This document shows, piece after piece, positions 9,009 to 16,344 of a stretch of DNA of 19,745 bases. Source of the DNA: Bacteroidales bacterium (GTDB lineage Bacteria; Bacteroidota; Bacteroidia; Bacteroidales; UBA932); contig JAGAAD010000017.1 in assembly GCA_017615445.1 (NCBI GenBank), positions 1-19,745 on the forward strand, given 5' to 3'. The position numbers and the translations under genes were made by a program. The notes below the pieces were generated by a model. That model was not told the origin of the DNA. It worked only from the letters and a program-made list of their open reading frames with translations, and did no database searches. How positions within the stretch are numbered: position 1 is the stretch's first letter; every line of letters starts with the position of its first letter.

Positions 9009-10520
9009 ATGCCCAAACGGTTCCGCACAGCCCTTCTGTTGCTCCTTGCCGTCTCGTGCGGCAAGGAGCCGGACGGGTATGTGGCCGTGCCGGCAGTGCG
9101 GCTCACCGTGGAACGGACGACGCACTCAGGGGCCGTGATAAACGTGGACAGCATCAACTCAGACCAGGTTTTCGTGATGGCCGGCCCGGCAGATTCCTCC
9201 CCTTCCGGAAATGAAATAATCGAGTCCGGGCACGAGGTGACCGGCGGGATGGTGGTACTGACCGGACTGCTCCCGGGCACAAGATACTGCGCCTTCGGCG
9301 TGGGGCGAAGCGGCCAGACTCTCTCCAAGGTGCAGAAGGCCGCTTTTGTGACCGGAGCCGAATCCGGAGACCTCTACATCTACGAACAAGGCCGCAGCGG
9401 CCCTCCGGACTTCGCGGACATCACACTCTGCCCCGGCGGGGGCAGGCCCAACACCAACGCCTGGTTCACCATTCCCGACACCTGGGATGCGGCCCGTTTC
9501 GCGCCTCACGTCAGCTATTCAGATGATGACGGAGAACACTGGCTTTTCGAAGCGTTTCTTTCCATCACAGGCGTGGATCCGGACGGCAAGAACTTCGGAA
9601 TCAACAACAACGGCGCCCTGTCCGCCGACAAGGCTTCGTGGGAAAATCTCGCTGAATACTGGGTCGGCGAGGGCGGTGCGTTCAGCGCGCTGGACAAAGC
9701 CATCGGGAATGCAGCGCGCTCGATAGGCACCGCCCCCGGAAAGCGCTACGCAGTGATGATGATGCCGGATCCCGTGATGTTCGAGCGCTTCTCGGATAAG
9801 AACTCATCCACAACCTACTGGGGCGCCCTGGACGGCGTCCTTATGGATTTTTCCCGTTCTGCAGACCAGGTAAAGGCCCTGATGTGGTACACGGATCTGG
9901 TGCGGCGGATGTTCGCTCAGCGCGATTTCAAATATCTCGAGCTGGGCGGTTTCTACATCCTGTCCGAAGAGCTCGTTGCGAAACCGGGAGGCTGGAACTA
10001 CTCCCAGAAACGCTGGGACCAGATACTCCCCATCGTGGGAGACTATCTTGACTCCTGCAACGAGGGACTCTATTGGATCCCCTATCTGGGTGCGGACGGC
10101 ACCGACATATGGCGCAACCTTGGCATCACCTACTCCTGGCTTCAGCCTAATTACTACTGGGACACTTCCGGCAGCAAGCCCATCTCCGAGACGGTCAAAA
10201 AGATCAGACAGCTCGGAATGGGAATGGAGTTGGAATTCGAGTATTCTATGGTCGAAGAGGTGATGAAGACTCCAGGAATCATGGGGCCGGACGCCCAGGG
10301 CAACTACACATTCAGACTTTCGGATGTGCCTGCGTTGCGCTCGCGCCTGCGCGACTACATGAACGCCTTCAAAAACGGAGGTCTCTACGGCAAGGAGCGC
10401 ATCGCTCTCTACTCCGGATCCAATGCCATGTGGCAACTTGCGACTTCCAAGGAAAATGACGATATTGCGATGTATCTCGAATTGTGCCGTTTTATAAGTG
10501 AAAACCCTTTGAGAAAATGA
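9009..10520 (+). CDS. DUF4855-domain lipoprotein with N-terminal Fn3-like domain
   Basis: Lipoprotein of 503 residues (MPKRFRTALLLLLAVSC, C17) beginning four bases after the previous stop. Residues about 25-115 resemble an Fn3-type module (it ends LTGLLPGTRYCAFGVG); a short linker follows. Residues about 150-498 match the DUF4855 family, probably a TIM barrel: WDAARFAPHVS, EHWLFEAF, DPVMFERFSDKNSSTTYWG, LELGGFYILSEE (E320, E321), YWIPY, QPNYYWD, GMELEFEYS and ALYSGSNAMWQLATS. It is a tandem paralogue of the N-terminal half of the next gene. Here the residue before GFY is G313, whereas the paralogue has aspartate (D193). The Fn3 domain and lipid anchor suggest a surface-exposed glycan-binding protein or hydrolase. 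The biochemical role of DUF4855 is not known to me; enzyme activity is inferred from fold-like features and context. Confidence 0.82.
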   Translation: MPKRFRTALLLLLAVSCGKEPDGYVAVPAVRLTVERTTHSGAVINVDSINSDQVFVMAGPADSSPSGNEIIESGHEVTGGMVVLTGLLPGTRYCAFGVGRSGQTLSKVQKAAFVTGAESGDLYIYEQGRSGPPDFADITLCPGGGRPNTNAWFTIPDTWDAARFAPHVSYSDDDGEHWLFEAFLSITGVDPDGKNFGINNNGALSADKASWENLAEYWVGEGGAFSALDKAIGNAARSIGTAPGKRYAVMMMPDPVMFERFSDKNSSTTYWGALDGVLMDFSRSADQVKALMWYTDLVRRMFAQRDFKYLELGGFYILSEELVAKPGGWNYSQKRWDQILPIVGDYLDSCNEGLYWIPYLGADGTDIWRNLGITYSWLQPNYYWDTSGSKPISETVKKIRQLGMGMELEFEYSMVEEVMKTPGIMGPDAQGNYTFRLSDVPALRSRLRDYMNAFKNGGLYGKERIALYSGSNAMWQLATSKENDDIAMYLELCRFISENPLRK

Positions 10521-13500
10521 AAAGAATATCAGTCTTCATTCTACTTTCAACGCTCCTGTTCGGCTGCACCCCTGCAGGCCAGGCTGCGCCCCTCCGCGAC
10601 GCTGATCTGGTGGGCTACTGGCACCGCGAGCCGCACGCCTGGGATGCCGGGCGCTTTGCGCCTCATGTCAGCTGGAAGGCTCCGGACGGAAGCGAACACT
10701 GGCTGTTCGAAGCTTTCATCTTCCTCGAAGGGCAGGACTATGTAAGCGGCAGGACCTTCGTGATCTCCCCCGCCGGTCCTTCGGCAAGAAAGACCGAATG
10801 GGAGCGTCAGCTGGACCTCTGGCTCGGAGAGGACTGCGGAGTGGGCGCTCTGGACAAAGCCTGTGCTGAAGCAGCCGCCAGGATCGGTAATCCTCCAGCA
10901 AAACGCAAAGTGATAATCGGGCTCCCGGACCCCGTTATGTTCGAGACCTTCGCAGACAAGACTTCCTCCACCACCTACTGGGGCGACGGACTGGATTTCT
11001 CAAAGACTGAAGACAGGCTCAAGGCCCTGGACTGGTACATAGGCGAAGTGTGCTCGCGTTTCAAGGCTCTGGCTCCCAAATACCTGGAACTGGACGGCTT
11101 CTACATCACATCCGAAGAAATTTACCTCAAGTACGACATAGACGTCAACTGCCGCTACAAAAACTGGGAGGAGATAGCTCCGGCTCTATCCGAGCGCTGC
11201 CACTCCGCAGGCCAGAAGCTGTACTGGGTGCCTTATCACATGGCCCCCGGACACAAATACTGGAAGCAGATAGGAATAGACCAGGCTTGGATGCAGCCCA
11301 ACTGGTACTGGGATTTGAAAGCCGGCGAACGCCATCCTTTCGACAAGACTCTCAAGGCGATGGAAGACTACGGCCTGGGTATGGAGCTGGAGTTCGAATA
11401 CAGCGCTGTGGCAGACCAGATGAAGCCCGGCGTGAAAGGCCCGGACGGCGAAGGCCGCCTCATCTTCGACCCTTCGGATGTTCCGGCGCTTCAGGGCCGC
11501 GTGCGCGAGTACATGCGCAAGTATCGCGACGCCGGCCTGATGGGCAAGGGTTCGATAGCGCTCTACAGCGGCTCGAACGCCCTCACCCAGCTGGCCACCT
11601 CTCCCCTTGCGCAGGACAAGGCTCTCTACGACGACCTTTGCCGCTTCGTGCTTGAGAACAGGGGCGAACTTCAGCGCACCAAGATCGCCGTGGACGAGAA
11701 CGGTTTTCTGACCGAACTCAGCCTGGGCGGACGCAACTACTCCGGAGGCTACCCGCTGTGGAGGCTCTACTACAACACTCTCGAGCAGAAAGAAATTGAA
11801 ATCTCCGGCCGCGACGAAAAGCCCTCGGAAATTAAGACGGTGGCGGACACTACCTTAATCAATTACTCCCGCGTGGGCGGCAAGGCCTTCAGCCTGAGCC
11901 TTAAGATTTGGACCGAAGGCGCCGCAGTGCATTTCGCCGCATCCCTGAGCAACGACGAGCCGCACACCGTCATCCGCGAACTGCAGTATCCGCTGGTAGG
12001 CGACCTGCAGATTCCTTCAGACTATAAACTTCTTACAACCCACACAGGCGGACAGATCTTCGACAACCCTGTCTGGAAGATTTCGAACGTGGACGTCCGC
12101 CCGCTCTACATGACCCCTGCCCAGAAGTTCCGCCAGTACGACCTGCAGTACCCGCGCAATGCCGCCTCGAACTGCTTCGCCTTCACGGGCCCTTCAGACG
12201 GACTCTATTTCGGAAGTCATGACACTTCGCTCCAGCAGACCTGGCACGGACTGCGGACCTATCCCGACCTGGGAACCATAGGTCATCAGACCGGCGATTT
12301 CAAACATCTGGAAGCCGGATTCTACCGCTACCCCAACGCAATGTGCGGAGACTCCTGGTCCAACGACTCAAGCGTCATCGTGCCCTACGAAGGCGACTGG
12401 ACCGCAACATCGCGCATCTACCGTCGCTGGGCGGACACTTGGTGGCAGCACGCCCCTGTGCCGAAGTGGGTGCAGGACATGACCGGCTGGCAGCGCATAA
12501 TCTTCAAGCACCAGTACGGCGAGTATCTCAGGACCTACGCGGACCTTAACGGCCGCATCGCCGCCGCGGGCGAGTCCGTCGGGTGCAACGCCGTGCTTGC
12601 ATTCGGTTGGTGGAAGGAAGGTATGGACAACGGCTACCCGAACTACAGCCCCGACGGCTCCCAGGGCGGCGATCCCGCCTGGAAGGCCGAGATTGCGAAA
12701 TACCGCGAGAACGGCGGCAGGCTGCTGCTCTACTTCAACGGCCGCCTGATCGACGTGGAGAGCGACTTCTACCGCTCCGGCGGCGGCTCCCGCGTGGCGA
12801 ACAAAGACAACACCGGCCGCGAGTTCACCGAGCACTACAAATTCACGGGCGAAGGCACGACCTTGGGCTACTACGACTCCCGCACCTTCGCAATCGCGGA
12901 CATGAGCAAGCGCGAGTGGCGCGACCAGCTCGCGGATTGGGCGGACAGAGCGATGGCCCTCGGCTCGGACGCCGTCTTCTACGACCAGCTCGGAGTGGCG
13001 GAGGAGTTCCCCAACTGGGATCTCAGCCGCGAATTCCCCGTCCAGGACATCTTCACGGGCCGCTATAAAGCCGAGACTCTGCGCGAGATCCGCGACCGCA
13101 TCAAGGCGCGCGATCCCGAGTTCGCCCTCGGCACTGAATGGCTCTCAGACTGCACCTCGCAGTTCTGCGACTTCGTGCATATTGTGGAATTCACCGCCCT
13201 GCCCGAGAGTTTCCCGGAGTGGTTCCGCTACACCTTCCCCGAGGTCATCTGGAGCGACCGCTGCGTGCGCGACGACAACGACGTTCCCCGCAGGGTGAAC
13301 AATACCCTCCTCAAGGGCCTTCGCAACGACATAGAGGTCTTCCGCTGCCGCGGACTCATAGATGAAACGCCGGTCTACCAGGCGCATCTGGCGAAAATAA
13401 ACGCCATCAGGCACGACTTCCCCGAGCTGCTGCTCGAGGGCAGGTACACCGCCATGGACGGTTTCACCTGCTCGAACGCCGCTCTCACCGCCCGCAGCTA

Positions 13501-13681
13501 CTCTGCCGGCAACAGGATGGCGGTGGTCGTGACCAACACGGGCGCGAAGACGCAGAAAGGCCGGATCAGCGTTCCCGGATATAAACTTACAGACAGCCGC
13601 AGTATAGGCGGCAAGGTGAAAGGCAACTCCGTCTCCCTCGCGCAAAACGAGCTGGCGGTTCTTATCTTTGAAAAGCAATGA
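10517..13681 (+). CDS. Two-module putative glycosidase: DUF4855 fused to DUF6259
   Basis: Lipoprotein of 1054 residues (MKRISVFILLSTLLFGC, C17) starting within an ATGA overlap with the previous gene. Module one (about 28-378) is DUF4855-like, with WDAGRFAPHVS, DPVMFETFADKTSSTTYWG, LELDGFYITSEE (D193, E200, E201), WVPY, QPNWYWD and GMELEFEYS. Module two begins with a beta-sandwich (about 390-645), then a TIM-barrel-like segment starting TGWQRIIFKHQYGEY (about 655) that matches DUF6259, and ends in a small beta domain (about 970-1054). Likely acidic catalytic candidates are D823 in AVFYDQLG and E874 in LGTEWLSD, by analogy with retaining or inverting glycosidases; this is inference. The order suggests two enzyme or binding modules working on one glycan. 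A fusion of these two families is unusual and makes this the most interesting gene in the window. It sits directly before a GH20 gene with which it shares an ATGA overlap. Confidence 0.82.
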   Translation: MKRISVFILLSTLLFGCTPAGQAAPLRDADLVGYWHREPHAWDAGRFAPHVSWKAPDGSEHWLFEAFIFLEGQDYVSGRTFVISPAGPSARKTEWERQLDLWLGEDCGVGALDKACAEAAARIGNPPAKRKVIIGLPDPVMFETFADKTSSTTYWGDGLDFSKTEDRLKALDWYIGEVCSRFKALAPKYLELDGFYITSEEIYLKYDIDVNCRYKNWEEIAPALSERCHSAGQKLYWVPYHMAPGHKYWKQIGIDQAWMQPNWYWDLKAGERHPFDKTLKAMEDYGLGMELEFEYSAVADQMKPGVKGPDGEGRLIFDPSDVPALQGRVREYMRKYRDAGLMGKGSIALYSGSNALTQLATSPLAQDKALYDDLCRFVLENRGELQRTKIAVDENGFLTELSLGGRNYSGGYPLWRLYYNTLEQKEIEISGRDEKPSEIKTVADTTLINYSRVGGKAFSLSLKIWTEGAAVHFAASLSNDEPHTVIRELQYPLVGDLQIPSDYKLLTTHTGGQIFDNPVWKISNVDVRPLYMTPAQKFRQYDLQYPRNAASNCFAFTGPSDGLYFGSHDTSLQQTWHGLRTYPDLGTIGHQTGDFKHLEAGFYRYPNAMCGDSWSNDSSVIVPYEGDWTATSRIYRRWADTWWQHAPVPKWVQDMTGWQRIIFKHQYGEYLRTYADLNGRIAAAGESVGCNAVLAFGWWKEGMDNGYPNYSPDGSQGGDPAWKAEIAKYRENGGRLLLYFNGRLIDVESDFYRSGGGSRVANKDNTGREFTEHYKFTGEGTTLGYYDSRTFAIADMSKREWRDQLADWADRAMALGSDAVFYDQLGVAEEFPNWDLSREFPVQDIFTGRYKAETLREIRDRIKARDPEFALGTEWLSDCTSQFCDFVHIVEFTALPESFPEWFRYTFPEVIWSDRCVRDDNDVPRRVNNTLLKGLRNDIEVFRCRGLIDETPVYQAHLAKINAIRHDFPELLLEGRYTAMDGFTCSNAALTARSYSAGNRMAVVVTNTGAKTQKGRISVPGYKLTDSRSIGGKVKGNSVSLAQNELAVLIFEKQ

Positions 13682-15207
13682 AATCGTTCATACTCTCCCT
13701 CCTGCTGCCCCTGATGCTCGGCCTCATACCCGCCCCGGTGGATTTCCAGCCGGCGAAGGGAACGTCCAGCGTGGACCGCGTGGTTGTCCGCAAGCCCTCG
13801 CGCGCTTTGAAGAAAGCGACAGCCAGCCTGCCCGAGTTTTCCCGCAAGGAAGCATATCGTCTCCGTATTGGCCGCAGAAAGGCCGTTATAGAGGCTTATA
13901 CCCCCGAGGGCGTGTTCCGGGCCCGCAAGAGCCTTGAGCAGCTCCAGGCGCTCGGAAATGTGCCCTGCGGAGTGATCACCGATTATCCCCGCTTCAGGCA
14001 TCGCGGCCTGATGATAGACGAGTCCCGCAGCTTCAAGGGTAAGGACTTCCTGAAGAAGCAGATGGACGCGATGGCGCTGCTGAAAATGAACGTCCTGCAT
14101 CTGCATCTGGACGACAGCGCCGGCTGGAGAATCGAATCCGACGCCTATCCGGACCTCACAGAGAAGACCGCCTGGCGCGTGGGCACAATCTACTGGGACT
14201 GGGAGAAGAGCGGCTACCGTTTCCTCACGAAGGACGATCCCAATGCCTATGGCGGCTGCTACTCAAGAGATGATCTTCGCGAGCTCGTGGCCTATGCGGC
14301 CGAGAGGCACATCAACATTATCCCCGAGATCGAGATGCCCGGGCACAGCATGGAAGTGACCTGGGCCTATCCGGGAACCGCCTGCCAGCTCGAGGACGGC
14401 ACACGCTTCAAAGGCGGCTGGGACGTCTGCCCCGGCTCCGAAGAGACTTTCAAACTGCTCGAGACCGTGCTGGCCGAGGTGATGGAGATCTTCCCCTCGC
14501 CCTACATCCACATCGGCGGCGACGAAGCTTCCATGAAAGTGTGGAGCAAATGCGTGAACTGCCGCAAGCGGATGGAGGAGGAAGGATTCACGCAGGTAAG
14601 CCAGCTTCAGGGGTACCTTATCCGCCGGATCGAGGAATTCGTGCGCAGCCACGGCCGCACCGTCATCGGCTGGGACGAGATACTCGAGACGGGCGTGCCC
14701 CAGTCCGCCGTCATCCAGAGCTGGAGGGGCATTTCCGGCGGAATCGCGGCCAATTCGGCCGGCCACCAGGTGGTGATGTCGCCGAACAGCCATGTCTATT
14801 TCGACTACTACCAGGACCTCATTCGCAAGGAACCGCCGGCATGCGGCGACCTGACCGCGCTTCGCCATGTCTACAGCTATGAGCCGGTGGCGCCGGGAAT
14901 GGACGAGTCGCTGGTGCTCGGGCTGCAGGCGAACCTTTGGTGCGAGTGGATTCCCACCTGCGAGCATGCCGAGTACATGCTCTGGCCCCGGGCGTTCGCA
15001 ATCGCGGAGACCGGCTGGAGCCCCGCTGACAAGAAAGACCCCGACGAATTCAGAGAAAGGGCGCTCGCCATGCAGGATGTGCTTAGGGCGGCCGGCTACA
15101 ACACCTTCGATCTCCGCACGGAAACCAACCTCGCCCGCAGCGGCTACAGAACCTTCCAGGCCTATGAAGCCGCCGGTCTGACAGATCCCACAGGAATAAA
15201 AGAATAA
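13678..15207 (+). CDS. GH20 beta-N-acetylhexosaminidase
   Basis: Glycoside hydrolase family 20 exo-enzyme that removes terminal beta-linked GlcNAc or GalNAc by substrate-assisted catalysis. The catalytic pair is D282-E283 in HIGGDEAS; other hallmarks are FRHRGLMIDESR (about 103), HLHLDDSAGWRIE (about 141), IPEIEMPGH (about 214), QSWRG and NLWCEW. The N-terminal GH20b-type domain is short (residues about 18-95), beginning IPAPVDF. The leader MKSFILSLLLPLMLGL is a signal peptide without a lipobox cysteine, so the enzyme is most likely periplasmic, acting on oligosaccharides brought in by SusCD. Length of 509 residues is typical of compact bacterial GH20 enzymes. The start overlaps the stop of the previous gene (ATGA, 13678-13681), evidence of translational coupling. 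This is the only enzyme in the operon whose reaction can be predicted with confidence, and it points to a HexNAc-containing glycan. Confidence 0.95.
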   Translation: MKSFILSLLLPLMLGLIPAPVDFQPAKGTSSVDRVVVRKPSRALKKATASLPEFSRKEAYRLRIGRRKAVIEAYTPEGVFRARKSLEQLQALGNVPCGVITDYPRFRHRGLMIDESRSFKGKDFLKKQMDAMALLKMNVLHLHLDDSAGWRIESDAYPDLTEKTAWRVGTIYWDWEKSGYRFLTKDDPNAYGGCYSRDDLRELVAYAAERHINIIPEIEMPGHSMEVTWAYPGTACQLEDGTRFKGGWDVCPGSEETFKLLETVLAEVMEIFPSPYIHIGGDEASMKVWSKCVNCRKRMEEEGFTQVSQLQGYLIRRIEEFVRSHGRTVIGWDEILETGVPQSAVIQSWRGISGGIAANSAGHQVVMSPNSHVYFDYYQDLIRKEPPACGDLTALRHVYSYEPVAPGMDESLVLGLQANLWCEWIPTCEHAEYMLWPRAFAIAETGWSPADKKDPDEFRERALAMQDVLRAAGYNTFDLRTETNLARSGYRTFQAYEAAGLTDPTGIKE

Positions 15208-15215
15208 CTACATAT

Positions 15216-16244
15216 ATGGAAATCAAAATCAACAGCCGCGCAAAGCATTCGATCTACAAACAGATCGTGGAGCAGGTGGAAAGGGGCGTCAGAGACGGTT
15301 CTCTCCTGCCGGGAGACCGCCTCCCCTCCATGAACGAACTTGCGGACCGCTACAAAATCTCGCGCGAGACGGTGAAAAACGCCTACGGCATCCTGGTGGA
15401 GAAATCCATCATCGAGCCGCGCCACGGAAAGGGTTTCTATGTGAAGGAACTCTCCTCCGACGTCCGCACCAAAGTGCTCGTCATCTTCGACAAGCTTTCC
15501 GTCTACAAAGAGATCCTTCTCGATTCCCTTACCTCGCATCTTGGTCAGGATGCCGAGATTACCATCCTTAACCACGACCAGAACATAGATCTGCTCGAGT
15601 ACTATCTGGACACCCATCTGGACAGTTTCGACTACTATGTGATCGCTCCGCACTTCCCCCGCAAGGACGCAGAGCAGCAGAAGCGGATAGTCAAGCTACT
15701 CGAAAGGGTGCCTGTGCGCAAGCTTATTATGATAGACAACCTCCAGAGCGGCATGAACGGCCATTTCGGCGCGGTCTACCAGGATTTCGACAACGACATC
15801 CACGACTGCTTCGAGAAGAACATAGACGCTTCGGACAAGGTTCAGCGCCTGAGAGTTATCACCCTGGCCACCTCCATGTATGGTCCGCGCATCAGCAAGA
15901 GCATCGAACGTTTCGCCGCAGAGCGTTTCATTCAGGCCGAGTGCATGCTGGGAGTTCCGGACGACATCGAGCGGGGAGACACTTTCGTCCTTCTCAATTC
16001 CAGCCTTGACGCCGGAATAGTGGAGCTCTCCAGAAAGATTAAGGAGAAAGGATTGATGGTTGGAAGAGACGTCAGGATCATTTCTTACAACGAATACCCG
16101 ATGAACGAACTCATTCTCGGCGGTCTGACTACGGTCTCCACCGATTTCCCGGAGATGGGTCGCATCACCGCCGAAATGATCCGTTCCCACAAGCTGGAGA
16201 AGGTGCGCAACCCGTTCCGGATGACAAGACGCAAGTCGTTCTAA
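15216..16244 (+). CDS. GntR-family regulator with LacI-like sugar-binding domain
   Basis: Transcription factor of 342 residues. The N-terminal GntR winged helix-turn-helix spans about residues 8-76 (recognition region PSMNELADRYKISRETVKNAYGIL, 37-60; wing PRHGKGFYV). The C-terminal half (about 85-335) is a periplasmic-binding-protein/LacI-type ligand domain, with the typical TTVSTDFPEMGRITAEMI segment and final RKSF. It starts eight bases after the GH20 stop. Regulators of this build (for example the fucose regulator type in Bacteroides) bind a sugar or sugar phosphate in the cytoplasm. Placed last in the operon, it would sense an intermediate of the pathway it encodes, perhaps the kinase or isomerase product, and control its own operon. 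Whether it represses or activates cannot be told; the operon's own promoter lies outside the window. Confidence 0.93.
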   Translation: MEIKINSRAKHSIYKQIVEQVERGVRDGSLLPGDRLPSMNELADRYKISRETVKNAYGILVEKSIIEPRHGKGFYVKELSSDVRTKVLVIFDKLSVYKEILLDSLTSHLGQDAEITILNHDQNIDLLEYYLDTHLDSFDYYVIAPHFPRKDAEQQKRIVKLLERVPVRKLIMIDNLQSGMNGHFGAVYQDFDNDIHDCFEKNIDASDKVQRLRVITLATSMYGPRISKSIERFAAERFIQAECMLGVPDDIERGDTFVLLNSSLDAGIVELSRKIKEKGLMVGRDVRIISYNEYPMNELILGGLTTVSTDFPEMGRITAEMIRSHKLEKVRNPFRMTRRKSF

Positions 16245-16254
16245 ACGAACGTTT
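16243..16254 (+). other. Short inverted repeat at the stop of the GntR gene
   Basis: AAACG-AA-CGTTT overlaps the TAA stop (16242-16244) and is followed by more T. The stem is only 5 bp, so it is weak as a terminator; it could equally be an operator half-site for a regulator or chance. A second CGTTTT copy lies about ten bases downstream. Confidence 0.25.
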
Positions 16255-16263
16255 TTGAGCCGT

Positions 16264-16298
16264 TTTGCATCTAGTGTAAAAAATAATCACTATCTTTA
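16264..16298 (+). promoter_or_regulatory. Possible Bacteroidota-type promoter
   Basis: In the 100-bp AT-rich gap after the GntR gene, TTTG (16264-16267) and TATCTTTA (16291-16298) resemble the -33 TTTG and -7 TAnnTTTG elements of Bacteroidota promoters. The spacing is 23 bases, somewhat longer than the usual approximately 20, and the last base of the -7 element is A, so the match is approximate. It would drive the following two genes. The first gene's ATG is at 16345, 47 bases downstream. Confidence 0.4.
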
Positions 16299-16344
16299 GG
16301 CTTGATTGGGATAATTATTTAGTAACAACATAATCTATAACCGG

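Noticed and set aside
16243..16262. Terminator for the nine-gene operon
   Set aside because: Only a 5-bp stem with a short T stretch is visible, too weak to call as a terminator; it is listed as a low-confidence inverted repeat.
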